Shown here piece after piece: positions 1-8,752 of a stretch of DNA of 64,000 nucleotides. This DNA is from Sulfidibacter corallicola (lineage in GTDB: Bacteria > Acidobacteriota > Holophagae > Acanthopleuribacterales > Acanthopleuribacteraceae): the NCBI RefSeq assembly GCF_017498545.1, contig NZ_CP071793.1:10100256-10164255 (forward strand). Reading direction: 5' to 3'. Positions within the stretch are counted from its first letter, which is position 1. Each line of letters starts with the position of its first letter. The position numbers were made by a program, and so were the translations under genes. The notes under the pieces were generated by a model. The model saw only the letters and a program-made list of their open reading frames with translations. It did not search any database and was not told the DNA's origin.

Positions 1-2
1 CC

Positions 3-2567
3 CTCCAGGCACTTTTGAAAAAGGTTCTCGAGAGCTTCCGCGACAGCGCGCTCGAAGAGATCGCCGATTTGATGTCCCAAATCGACGGCAAGCTTCGTCT
101 GAAGATTCTTTCCTACCTCATCGAAGATGGCCAAACGGATCTCATCCCGTTATTCGCCACGCGCATCCGAGAAGAGCGAAACACGCTTTACGCCAAGTCG
201 ATGCTGACCCTCTTCGGCAATTTCGAACAAAAGGAGGCCCTGAGGGCCTTGGAGGAAATCGGCGACCACCTCCACCCCGAACTCAATACCACCTACCACC
301 GCATCGTCGGTCGCCTACGTGCACGACACCGCGAAACCTTTTACATGGACGAGTTCGAGTCGGGCAACGCCAAGCGCATGAAAAACGCGGCGGCGACCAT
401 GATCCGCGAGCCCCACCCGGACTACATTCCCTTTCTCAACGGGCTATTGAGCCATGGTGATCCCACGATTCAGATGGAGGCGGTCAACGTCCTGGCCGAA
501 ATCGGCGATGTTTCCAGTTTCGACGCCGCCTTCGATGCACTCGCCGACCTGAAATCCCAAATCGAGTGCGGGGATTCCTACCGAAGTTTTCTCGAGCAAG
601 CGGAAGGCGTCAAACTGGACCCGACCAAAACGGTGAACCTCCTCTCCCAAACGACCGAGACCCCGGTGGAGGCGTTGCGGGAATGGTGGGACGATACCGG
701 CCAGCCGCAAAAACTGGGCGAGCACATCAATCAAGCCTTCCGCCTGCACTCGCGCGTGATTTCGGACGACAACGTTTCGTTTTGGAAGAGCCTCGTCCTG
801 GGGAGCCCCATGAGCCGATCCGATGTGGACCGGCTCAAGAGTGCCGTCGACCTGTACCAAAAACAGTTGCGCCACATCCAGCACGATACGCTGGTTTCGA
901 TCGGGCAAATCGCCGTACGTCACGACGTTTCGGACCTCATCTCCCGCCTGGACCGAATTCTCGATTCCAAGGACGCCTCTCGCGACGACCTGATGGTCTC
1001 GGTGTTGATGGGCCACCGCTCGGACGAGTCACTGACGCGCCTGATCGCCTACGTCAACGAACACCGCGATCCCAAGCTTTTGCGCAAGGTTCTCGAAGCA
1101 CTGCACCGCTACAAGCTGCCCTCTCTGCCGGAAGGGGTGCGGCGCCTCGCCGGCGATACGGAACACACGGATCTCAGACATCAAGCCCAGCGATTGGCCG
1201 GCGAACAGGGATTCGGTGCCGAGCTGTTGGAGCCGCTGCTTTCGCAAAAGAGCCTGCTCGCCAAGGCCGAAGCCATTCAACTCATCGGTGAGTACCGCAT
1301 CGACGGGGGCTACCAAACGCTGTTGAACCTGCTGACCCAAAAGGTGCCCGACAGCTTGCTCATCCAGGCACTGAAAGCGCTGTTGCCGTTCAAGCGAGAC
1401 GAGACCGGTCCCGCCGTCAGCCCCTTCATCTCGAACCGTTTCAGTCTGTCCGTGCGCGATCAGGCCATGGAAACCCTTTTCCGTGGCGGTGGTTCTTCCC
1501 GATTGCAACGGATCGTGGACCACCTGACGAGTCTCGCCGAAAATAAAACGCTCGACGGGGCCGACAGCCTGCTGAGCCTGATGAAGGACACCCCGATCGA
1601 GGAATACGAAATGGAGTTCTATCCCTATCGGGATTTCTGGTGCACCCTTCTGGCCTGTGACCGGGAGCGCACCCGCGACAAACTGCTGACGGTATTCGAG
1701 AAATGTCATTGGCTGATCGAGGATCCACTCGAGTGGGTCAAGGCCTTGAACCACGCCAGTCATCAACCCCAGGCCAAGTATTCGGCCCTGGAAGAACGCC
1801 GTATTCGCGCCGTCGTGGCCAAACTGAACGCCAAACAGCTCAACCAGGACAAATCGACCCGCCAACAGAAGACCATTCTCGACATCTTGAACAACTTCCA
1901 AAAGCCGGATCACTACTCGCGGGTCCAGGCGATGCGCAAGCTGAGCATGGTCTACAAACCGACCATGGTGGAGCACCTGAAGGACCTGATGCCGAAACTG
2001 GTGGAAATGGTCCTGCTCTTTTTGGATTCGAACCAGGGAGCCCCCGACATGACCGCCTTGGCGATCACCGTCGCGGGGAAGATCGGCCATCCCAAGCTGA
2101 AAGACCGCATTCGCCAATACCTGAACAGCGACGACCCGGTTCTCAGCAAGGCGGCTGGAAAAGCGCTGCACCTGGAATTCCAGGAACCGGACCACGCCAT
2201 TCACAAGATCCTGATCGTCGACGACAGCAAATACATCACGAAACAACTGGGCACGGTACTGACGAAGGCGGGTTATCAGGTCACTTTGGAGAACAACCCG
2301 TTACAGGCCCTGGAAATCATGTGCGGCGAGAGCTTTGATGCGTTGATCTTGGATCTGCACATGCCGCAACTGGACGGAACCGAAGTACTCAGCAAGGCCC
2401 GCGCAAACCACTCGGCCCCCAGCCACGTGCTGATCATCACTTCATCGCGGGAACGGGGCGAACTGGCGAAAGTGGTCGCTCTGGGCATCGAAGGCTTGCT
2501 GCTCAAGCCATTTCCCATGGCGGACCTGCTGAACAAGATCAAGGTCATGGAAGTGGAGAAGCACTGA
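3..2567 (+). CDS. HEAT-repeat protein with C-terminal response-regulator receiver domain (5' partial)
   Basis: The frame is open to the left edge of the window, so the true start is probably outside; a TTG at 15 is the first internal candidate. About 730 residues are helical and Leu/Ala/Glu rich, built from HEAT-like pairs (for example around residues 130-175 and 420-460 counted from base 15). They are followed by a complete receiver domain at about 730-850. Receiver residues are visible: acidic pair D736/D737, phospho-acceptor D780 in an ILDLHMP context, T809 and K831 before PF. HEAT repeats are protein-docking scaffolds, so phosphorylation of the receiver probably changes a protein-protein interaction rather than DNA binding; that role is inferred. 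No histidine kinase is adjacent. It converges with the carboxylase operon, 79 nt away. The receiver call is secure; the partner is unknown. Confidence 0.85.
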   Translation, partial: LQALLKKVLESFRDSALEEIADLMSQIDGKLRLKILSYLIEDGQTDLIPLFATRIREERNTLYAKSMLTLFGNFEQKEALRALEEIGDHLHPELNTTYHRIVGRLRARHRETFYMDEFESGNAKRMKNAAATMIREPHPDYIPFLNGLLSHGDPTIQMEAVNVLAEIGDVSSFDAAFDALADLKSQIECGDSYRSFLEQAEGVKLDPTKTVNLLSQTTETPVEALREWWDDTGQPQKLGEHINQAFRLHSRVISDDNVSFWKSLVLGSPMSRSDVDRLKSAVDLYQKQLRHIQHDTLVSIGQIAVRHDVSDLISRLDRILDSKDASRDDLMVSVLMGHRSDESLTRLIAYVNEHRDPKLLRKVLEALHRYKLPSLPEGVRRLAGDTEHTDLRHQAQRLAGEQGFGAELLEPLLSQKSLLAKAEAIQLIGEYRIDGGYQTLLNLLTQKVPDSLLIQALKALLPFKRDETGPAVSPFISNRFSLSVRDQAMETLFRGGGSSRLQRIVDHLTSLAENKTLDGADSLLSLMKDTPIEEYEMEFYPYRDFWCTLLACDRERTRDKLLTVFEKCHWLIEDPLEWVKALNHASHQPQAKYSALEERRIRAVVAKLNAKQLNQDKSTRQQKTILDILNNFQKPDHYSRVQAMRKLSMVYKPTMVEHLKDLMPKLVEMVLLFLDSNQGAPDMTALAITVAGKIGHPKLKDRIRQYLNSDDPVLSKAAGKALHLEFQEPDHAIHKILIVDDSKYITKQLGTVLTKAGYQVTLENNPLQALEIMCGESFDALILDLHMPQLDGTEVLSKARANHSAPSHVLIITSSRERGELAKVVALGIEGLLLKPFPMADLLNKIKVMEVEKH

Positions 2568-2646
2568 TCTCCAAACAGCGAGGTCACGCGCAACCCAGGG
2601 GGCCCGGCCACACCGATGCCCCCGCGAGGCGGGTTCGGGCGGCGTT

Positions 2647-3135
2647 TCAGGACGCTTCCGGTTGGAAATCGAGCAGGTGCACACCCTGATCCACCAGGTC
2701 ATCCGCCTGGAAGTGGATGGCGGTGACGGTACCCGGTCCGGGCGCTTCGATGCGGTGCTCCATCTTCATGGCTTCCATCACCATCAAAACCTGGCCTTTT
2801 TCCACGACGTCGCCCTGGTTCACCAAGACCTTGATCACCTTGCCGGGCATCGGCGCCGCAAAACCGTCGTGGCTGTCGTCGGCTCCGCCCTTGCCCTTGC
2901 TGTTCTCGAAGAAAAAGGTTTCGCCGGCCAGCGTCACCCACACCCCTCCGGCGACCCCCGTAACGAAATAAGGAACGGTTCGATCACCCAGATGGAGCCG
3001 TCCGCTGCCGGAGGCGGGCGCAGCCAACTTGAACTCGCGAACCTCCTCACCCTCGTGGATGGTTCCGTGCAGAGGATGGATCCCCGTCCAATCGATCTTG
3101 AAATGCCGGTCGCCCAGCTTGAATTGCTTTCTCAT
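2647..3135 (-). CDS. Biotin carboxyl carrier protein of acyl-CoA carboxylase
   Basis: A 162-residue biotinyl-domain protein. The C-terminal 75 residues form the biotinyl/lipoyl fold, with the biotinylation motif EAMKME and the acceptor lysine at K124; the preceding APMPG motif (about 94-98) is typical. The first ~75 residues look like the small linker domain that joins biotin carboxylase to carrier in fused alpha subunits. The start codon overlaps the stop of the upstream biotin carboxylase by four bases (ATGA), so the two are translationally coupled. In methylcrotonyl-, propionyl- and geranyl-CoA carboxylases these two parts are usually one polypeptide; here they are separate. The carrier shuttles carboxybiotin from the ATP-grasp enzyme to the carboxyltransferase encoded at the head of the same transcript. 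Confidence 0.92.
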   Translation of the reverse strand: MRKQFKLGDRHFKIDWTGIHPLHGTIHEGEEVREFKLAAPASGSGRLHLGDRTVPYFVTGVAGGVWVTLAGETFFFENSKGKGGADDSHDGFAAPMPGKVIKVLVNQGDVVEKGQVLMVMEAMKMEHRIEAPGPGTVTAIHFQADDLVDQGVHLLDFQPEAS

Positions 3136-4613
3136 TTGGTTCCCCTCCAGGCGGGTAAGGACGACCAGGGATCGTTGAAGGCCACACCACCTTCTCGCGA
3201 ATTCGCTTTCCTGCCCGAGGCACCCAGCGCCGTCAACGCCAGCGCCTGGTCGATCAAGCCGTCATCGGCACGATAATCGGCGAAATGTTCGGCGAGGTAG
3301 TCGGTTCGCGTTTCGCCCTTCAGGAAGTGAGGTTCCTCGAGAATGGCCAGCAGAAAGGCGATGTTGGTACGCACGCCGTGAATGCCGTACTCCGCCAAGG
3401 CATTGCGCAGTTTCTCGCAAACCGTGCGGCGATCGGCTCCGCGCACCACGAGCTTGGCGATCATCGGATCGTAGTAGATGCTGATCTCGTCACCTTGGGC
3501 CACGCCGCTGTCGACGCGCACATCCAAGCCCTGGGGCTCGTGATACCCGACGATGGTCCCGGTTTGGGGCAGGAACCCGTTGGCCGGATCCTCGGCATAG
3601 ATGCGGACCTCCATACTGTGGCCCCGCCCGCTGATTTCCTCCTGGCGCAGGGGCAGTGGATTCCCGCGTGCCACCTCGATCTGCCATCGGACCAGGTCCT
3701 GGCCAGTCAGCATTTCGGTGATCGGGTGCTCTACCTGCAGCCGCGTATTCATTTCCAGAAAATAAAAGGACCCATCCTCATCCAACATGAACTCGACGGT
3801 ACCCGCATTCGTGTAGGACACGCACCCGGCCGCGGCCACCGCGGCTTCGGCCATGCGCCCACGCAGTTCCGGAGTCATGGCGGTCGACGGGGTTTCCTCC
3901 AGGATTTTCTGGTGGCGCCGCTGAATGGAGCACTCCCGTTCGAACAGGTGGACCAGATTGCCGTGTTCGTCTCCGAAGACCTGGAACTCGATGTGACGCG
4001 GACGGGTCAAATACTTTTCCAGCAGGACCGTGTCGTCCCCGAAGGCGGCGGTCGCCTCTCGTTTCGCAGCCTCCAACTCCTCCAGAAACCGATCCGCGGC
4101 GTGAACGATGCGCATGCCCTTGCCTCCACCGCCGGCGCTCGCCTTGATCAACAGCGGAAAACCGATGCTCTCGGCCTGCTCACTCAGATGTTCCGGATCC
4201 TGCTTGTCGCCGTTGTAACCCGGCACGACCGGCACCCCCGCTCGAATCATCTCCCGCTTCGAGGCCTGCTTGGAGCCCATCAGTTCGATGACCTCGGCCT
4301 GGGGACCGATGAACACCAAACCGGCGGCCCGCACGGCCTTGGCGAACTCGGCGTTTTCCGACAAGAAACCAAATCCGGGATGGATTCCATCGGCTCCGGT
4401 CGATTTGGCGGCCTCGATGATCGCCTCGGCGCGTAGATAACTCTCGATCGCCGGAGCCGGCCCGATACAGACCACTTCGTCGGCCATGCGCGCGTGTTTG
4501 GCTGCCATGTCGACTTCCGAAGCCACCGCCACGGTGCCGATGCCCATTTCGCGGCAGGTCTTCATGATTCGCACGGCAATTTCCCCGCGGTTCGCAATCA
4601 AAATCTTCTTCAT
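3132..4613 (-). CDS. Biotin carboxylase subunit of acyl-CoA carboxylase
   Basis: A 493-residue biotin carboxylase with the usual N-terminal domain (starting MKKILIANRGEIAVR), ATP-grasp and C-terminal domains. Visible motifs are the glycine-rich loop GGGGKG at 161-166 after K157, ERECS at about 225-229, and EMNTRLQVEHP at about 287-297, which carries metal and bicarbonate ligands. It performs the ATP-dependent carboxylation of the biotin on the neighbouring carrier protein. Length and motifs match both AccC and the biotin carboxylase part of methylcrotonyl-CoA carboxylase alpha. The strong Shine-Dalgarno GGAGGAGAAGG precedes ATG at 4613. It is followed immediately, with a 4-nt overlap, by the carrier gene and preceded by the carboxyltransferase 93 nt away. 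Context with an MCC-type carboxyltransferase favours an acyl-CoA carboxylase over the fatty-acid-synthesis ACC. Confidence 0.93.
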   Translation of the reverse strand: MKKILIANRGEIAVRIMKTCREMGIGTVAVASEVDMAAKHARMADEVVCIGPAPAIESYLRAEAIIEAAKSTGADGIHPGFGFLSENAEFAKAVRAAGLVFIGPQAEVIELMGSKQASKREMIRAGVPVVPGYNGDKQDPEHLSEQAESIGFPLLIKASAGGGGKGMRIVHAADRFLEELEAAKREATAAFGDDTVLLEKYLTRPRHIEFQVFGDEHGNLVHLFERECSIQRRHQKILEETPSTAMTPELRGRMAEAAVAAAGCVSYTNAGTVEFMLDEDGSFYFLEMNTRLQVEHPITEMLTGQDLVRWQIEVARGNPLPLRQEEISGRGHSMEVRIYAEDPANGFLPQTGTIVGYHEPQGLDVRVDSGVAQGDEISIYYDPMIAKLVVRGADRRTVCEKLRNALAEYGIHGVRTNIAFLLAILEEPHFLKGETRTDYLAEHFADYRADDGLIDQALALTALGASGRKANSREGGVAFNDPWSSLPAWRGTK

Positions 4614-4706
4614 ATTCGTTCCTTCTCCTCCCCCTCGCTGCCGTTGAAAGGCGTCAACCTGCGCGACGGGGGACGACGAGCCCCCGCCCGAATTCGGCAG
4701 GCGCCA

Positions 4707-6314
4707 TCACATGCGGAACACCCCGTATTTGACCGGACCGATCGGCTGGTTGTAGGCCGCGCTCAGCGCCAAGCCCAACACTTCGCGAGTTTGGCGTGGA
4801 TCGATGATGCCGTCGTCCCAAAGCCGTGCGGAGGAATACCAGGCACTGCTCTCCACCGCGTATTTATCGAGAATCGGCCGCTTGAATTTCTCGGCCTCCT
4901 CGGAACTCATGTCCTGGCCGCGACGTTGAAGCTGTTCCTGCTTGACCTGGCAGAGCACGTTGGCCGCCTGTTCGCCTCCCATGACCGAGATGGTGGCGTT
5001 GGGCCACATCCACAGGAACCGGGGATCGTAGGCGCGACCGCACATGCCGTAGTTGCCGGCACCGTTCGAGGCACCGATGATCACGGTGAATTTGGGGACC
5101 TGGGCGTTGGAAACGGCGTGAACCATCTTGGCGCCATCCTTGGCGATGCCGCCCGCCTCGTATTTGCGACCGACCATGAAGCCGGTGATGTTCTGCAGGA
5201 ACACGAGCGGTATCTTGCGCTCGTTGCACAGCTCGATGAAGTGGGTCGCCTTGAGGGCGGACTCGCTGAACAACACCCCGTTGTTGGCCACGATGCCTAC
5301 CGGCATGCCCCAAATGTGGGCGAAACAGGCGACAAGGGAATTTCCGTAGAGTGCCTTGAATTCGTGAAACTCCGAGGCGTCCACCACCCTGGCGATGATT
5401 TCGCGCACGTCGAAGGGTTGGCGCGAATCGCTGGGCATGATGCCGAGCATGTCCTCGGCGTCGTAGGCCGGCTCCTGAACCTCTTTTTGTAGAGGCACCG
5501 GCTTGCGCGGCCGATTCAGGTGGGCGAAGATCTCGCGCACCATGTCCAAGGCCTCGCGATCGTCATGGGCATAGTGGTCCGCGACACCCGACTCGCGGCA
5601 GTGGACGTCGGCACCGCCCAGGTCCTCGGCGGAAACCACTTCACCCGTGGCCGCCTTGACCAGCGGCGGACCGGCCAAGAAGATGGTGCCGGTGCCCTTG
5701 ACGATGACCGTCTCGTCGGACATCGCCGGCACGTAGGCGCCGCCCGCCGTGCAGGAGCCCATCACCGCGGAAATCTGCGGGATCCCCGCGGCCGACATCC
5801 GGGCCTGATTGAAAAAGATGCGCCCGAAGTGGTCGCGATCGGGGAAAACCTCGTCCTGTTTCGGCAGAAACGCCCCGCCGGAGTCCACGAGGTAAAGGCA
5901 CGGCAGGTTGTTCTCTTCGGCAATCTTCTGCGCGCGAAGGTGTTTTTTGACGGTGATCGGCAGATAGGTTCCGCCCTTGACCGTCGCATCGTTGGCGACG
6001 ATGACCACCTCGTGACCGGAAATGCGGCCGATCCCCGTGATGATGGCCCCCGCCGGATGGGGAAAATCGTAGAGCTTCCAACCCGCCAGGGCCGAGAATT
6101 CCAAAAAGGGACTACCTGGATCCAGGACGTAATCGATCCGCTCCCGCGCGGTCATCTTGTTGCGGTCACGATGAAGTTTGATCGCCTTCTCTCCACCCCC
6201 CAAGGCGACTTCGGCAAGCCCGTCCTGAAGCTGTCCGATCTTTTCCATCATGTATTCCCGGTTCGCCTTAAACGCTTCCGAGCCAGGACTTACCTTTGTC
6301 TGAAAGGTAGTCAT
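4707..6314 (-). CDS. Acyl-CoA carboxylase carboxyltransferase subunit, methylcrotonyl-CoA carboxylase beta-like
   Basis: A 535-residue crotonase-fold carboxyltransferase with N and C halves in one chain, the length expected for MCC/PCC beta. Stretches such as VANDATVKGGTY, KQDEVFPDRDHFGRIF, GSCTAGGAYVPAMSDE and SAEDLGGADVHCRESGV are those of methylcrotonoyl-CoA carboxylase beta rather than propionyl-CoA carboxylase. It would transfer the carboxyl group from biotin to 3-methylcrotonyl-CoA (leucine catabolism) or a related branched enoyl-CoA such as geranyl-CoA. GGAGG sits six bases before ATG at 6314. It heads a three-gene minus-strand operon with the biotin carboxylase and carrier. No isovaleryl-CoA dehydrogenase, methylglutaconyl-CoA hydratase or HMG-CoA lyase is adjacent, so the exact substrate is inferred from sequence only. 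Confidence 0.9.
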   Translation of the reverse strand: MTTFQTKVSPGSEAFKANREYMMEKIGQLQDGLAEVALGGGEKAIKLHRDRNKMTARERIDYVLDPGSPFLEFSALAGWKLYDFPHPAGAIITGIGRISGHEVVIVANDATVKGGTYLPITVKKHLRAQKIAEENNLPCLYLVDSGGAFLPKQDEVFPDRDHFGRIFFNQARMSAAGIPQISAVMGSCTAGGAYVPAMSDETVIVKGTGTIFLAGPPLVKAATGEVVSAEDLGGADVHCRESGVADHYAHDDREALDMVREIFAHLNRPRKPVPLQKEVQEPAYDAEDMLGIMPSDSRQPFDVREIIARVVDASEFHEFKALYGNSLVACFAHIWGMPVGIVANNGVLFSESALKATHFIELCNERKIPLVFLQNITGFMVGRKYEAGGIAKDGAKMVHAVSNAQVPKFTVIIGASNGAGNYGMCGRAYDPRFLWMWPNATISVMGGEQAANVLCQVKQEQLQRRGQDMSSEEAEKFKRPILDKYAVESSAWYSSARLWDDGIIDPRQTREVLGLALSAAYNQPIGPVKYGVFRM

Positions 6315-6476
6315 CTACGCCTCCCGAATGTGCTGCTTGATGAAAGCTCCATCATAGCGTGGCCCTCGGAAGGGGGCAAACATTTCCCAGCGTCGGGGGC
6401 CGTGCCCGACCTACCGGCCACGAGGGTCGTGGCGACCGGTACGGCCAGGACACGCCCGGCGGACGAAGCACCGAAT

Positions 6477-6506
6477 CGGGGCCCGGTGTCTCGCCACCGG
6501 GCCCCG
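6477..6506. repeat. Perfect 12-bp inverted repeat in the ALDH-carboxyltransferase intergenic gap
   Basis: The arms CGGGGCCCGGTG (6477-6488) and CACCGGGCCCCG (6495-6506) pair perfectly around a 6-nt loop. There is no U-tract on either strand, so this is a stable hairpin but not a canonical intrinsic terminator. It lies 34 nt after the aldehyde dehydrogenase stop and about 160 nt before the carboxyltransferase start on the minus strand. It may attenuate read-through or protect a processed 3' end. The rest of 6315-6539 shows nothing else recognisable. Confidence 0.5.
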
Positions 6507-6539
6507 AAATAGGTACGCAACTGTCGAAGGTGGAGGGAC

Positions 6540-8279
6540 TCAGCCCAGAAATGCCTCAAGAAAAATACCGGGCAGTTTCAGGGGGCTGGGCGAAGCCTCG
6601 AAGTTCGTCAATTTCTTGCCGAGATAATGACTGGTCTTGTGCGTGGCGAACCAGGCCGGTTTCGGCCAGGGTCGGAAGGGACCGCGAACGACGCTTTTCA
6701 TCGGTTTGTCGAACATGTAGCCGTTGTGGACCACATCCAATCCCGATTGAATGTCGTAGATGTCGTGCCCGGGATGGGCGCCCCAAGTGGTGCTTCCCAT
6801 GGCATAACATACGGCGGCCCAGTGGTTGACCGAAATGGTGCCGTAGCGAAGATCCTCGAGCGCCTTTTCGAAGGCCGCTTCGACACCCTTGTCGGCCAGG
6901 GTCGAGGGGTGAATCAACATGGTCATGTTGAGTGTGCCCCACAGGGTTTCGTTGGCGAACTCGGTGGCCTTGACGATGAACTCGGCCGGGTCGGCCGCCT
7001 CCAGACAGGTTTCGCCGAAGACACTGCAAAACGCTTCGGTATTGAAACAGATGTCGTCCTTGTGGGCCGGGTCGAGACCGGGAATCAGGGTCCAGGGCAG
7101 TTTTTTGTCGGTCCGTTCCCCGATCAATTCCGCGTCCGGGTGCTCGGCGAGAAAGGCTTTGTGGCGATCGAAGGCACCCGGATAATATGCGTCGCGCTGC
7201 GGCAAAGTTTTGAACACGGCGCGGATTCCGTCGAGCAGGGCTTCGCGATGTTTCCAGCCCTTCTGCATGACGAGAACCCGCGAGGCATTGCAGTTGAAGC
7301 CTCCGTTGTTGGCCAGGGAAGACGCGATGTTGGCCGCCTGAAAGGCGATGTCCGACTTGGACCAGTCACCCGGCACGATCACCACCGGGCTCACGTTGCC
7401 GAGTTCGCTGGTGATCGGCTTGTTGAGGAAGGGGTCGCGATCCGCCTTGCGCTTTTCCACCTCGCCGCCGAACACGATCACGTCGTGGGTCTTGTCCGAA
7501 CCCGTGATGTGGATTTCGCCGATCGAGGTGTGATTGCACAGATAGGAACCCACATCGGCCCCGCCGTATACGATTTGCAGGAAGCCTCGCGAAATCAAGG
7601 GCTGGAAGGCGCGCTCGAAAAAGGGGCCCAGATATTCGTTGACCGGGTGCATCTTGAGCAGCGCGACCTTGCGCTCGACGAACATCTTGTAGATCACGTC
7701 CATGGGCCCGATGGAAGCCACGTTGCCGGCACCGAGTACCAGACAGATCCGGCCGGATTCGGGCGGTTTGCGATAATACGCGCACATGGTTTCCTTGAGC
7801 CGGTCTTGACTGACTTCGGGTTCCATCCATATTTCGGCGGTGGTTCCCATGAAAAAGAGCTGATCGTACAAGTCGGTCGGAAAGACCCGAGCGCTCACGA
7901 TACCGGAAGCACGGGTCCGCACGGGACCGGGTAGCTCGGGATCGCCTTTGCGGCGCAACGTATCCAGAGTCTGCCGGAATAGTCTCAAATTGCGGAGCAG
8001 GCTGTAGGGCCCACCTAGCCACTCCTCGCCGGCCGTCGCAGCCCGCGGGGAAATGCCTTTGGCCGCCAATGCCGCATCGACCCAATCCTTCGCGACCAGC
8101 TTGAATTCATCCATCAGCGAATCGATCAGGGCAACCAAGTCCACGAGGGACAGTTGGGCCCAGCTCTGTTTATTGTTTTGCAGGATGGCCAAAGCTGTAT
8201 CGAGTTGCTCGCGGCTGGTGGTCTTCCCCTCTCGTCCCGAGGAGGAAGCAGCCGGCGGCGATTCAATCGTAGTAGTCAT
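6540..8279 (-). CDS. Aldehyde dehydrogenase-superfamily protein (acyl-CoA reductase-like)
   Basis: A 579-residue protein with the aldehyde dehydrogenase fold. Visible are the nucleotide-binding region around 180-260 (LGAGNVASI, then HITGSDKTHD), the general-base motif ELGN at 292-295, and the catalytic cysteine C330 in a GGFNCNASRV context. An N-terminal extension of about 120 residues precedes the fold, and the C-terminal region is longer than in ordinary NAD-aldehyde dehydrogenases (~480-500 residues). The Cys context differs from the standard GQxC box, as in the acyl-CoA reductase/LuxC-like branches, so the direction (aldehyde oxidation or acyl-CoA reduction) cannot be set from sequence. 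GAGGTG precedes ATG at 8279. It lies upstream of and co-directional with the acyl-CoA carboxylase genes, suggesting linked acyl-CoA metabolism. Confidence 0.85.
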   Translation of the reverse strand: MTTTIESPPAASSSGREGKTTSREQLDTALAILQNNKQSWAQLSLVDLVALIDSLMDEFKLVAKDWVDAALAAKGISPRAATAGEEWLGGPYSLLRNLRLFRQTLDTLRRKGDPELPGPVRTRASGIVSARVFPTDLYDQLFFMGTTAEIWMEPEVSQDRLKETMCAYYRKPPESGRICLVLGAGNVASIGPMDVIYKMFVERKVALLKMHPVNEYLGPFFERAFQPLISRGFLQIVYGGADVGSYLCNHTSIGEIHITGSDKTHDVIVFGGEVEKRKADRDPFLNKPITSELGNVSPVVIVPGDWSKSDIAFQAANIASSLANNGGFNCNASRVLVMQKGWKHREALLDGIRAVFKTLPQRDAYYPGAFDRHKAFLAEHPDAELIGERTDKKLPWTLIPGLDPAHKDDICFNTEAFCSVFGETCLEAADPAEFIVKATEFANETLWGTLNMTMLIHPSTLADKGVEAAFEKALEDLRYGTISVNHWAAVCYAMGSTTWGAHPGHDIYDIQSGLDVVHNGYMFDKPMKSVVRGPFRPWPKPAWFATHKTSHYLGKKLTNFEASPSPLKLPGIFLEAFLG

Positions 8280-8752
8280 GCCTAGTCACCTCACTGTTGA
8301 AATGCGGGAACTCGAAAGCCGGCCTGGGTCCATGATCCACGGAGCAGTGCGGCAAGAACGAAGACGTCACGAAGACGTAAAAAGAGCCGAACCCAAGCAG
8401 CCGGTTCATCACAAGTGATCCATAAATACTGAAGGCATCATAACACAGGGGCGGGACGAGGTGCGGGTACTTTGACCACCTGCGGCGAGGGTCAAAGGCC
8501 CGAAGGCCATGGCGCACAAGAGAGGTGTGACAAGGGCTACGGTTGACAGCGGCATAAAATGCCGCAATGCGTAGAAAAGAATCCCGCATCCGCTTTTTTC
8601 ACGATAAAATATTGCAACCATTGTGTTTCAGACTCTTTTGACGCAGTGTGTCAAAAAAATGCTTGCAACGTTTGCCGCACTGCGGTACCTTAACGATGTC
8701 GCCGGTGACGCGACGCGGCAAATGCGCTAGAGCATATCTTAAGGAGGACAGG
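8280..8752. other. Divergent intergenic region between ALDH and phaR
   Basis: A 473-nt gap between divergently transcribed genes. Besides the phaR promoter region described separately, it contains an inverted repeat CTTTGACC (8470-8477) / GGTCAAAG (8490-8497) with a 12-nt spacer, located on the ALDH side, which could be an operator for the minus-strand operon. A short direct repeat of CGAAGACGT occurs near 8355-8375. No coding potential is convincing here. Confidence 0.4.
8636..8691 (+). promoter_or_regulatory. Probable phaR promoter with two palindromic operator candidates
   Basis: A -35-like TTGCAA (8663-8668) is separated by 17 nt from a -10-like TACCTT (8686-8691), about 60 nt upstream of the PhaR start. 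The spacer contains the palindrome CCGCA-C-TGCGG (8675-8685). Directly upstream lies a 21-bp near-perfect palindrome at 8636-8656 (arms TTTTGAC / GTCAAAA, one wobble inside). PhaR proteins are known in other bacteria to repress their own gene and phasin genes at TGC-rich sites, so autoregulation is a reasonable inference. There is no experimental support here. Confidence 0.45.
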
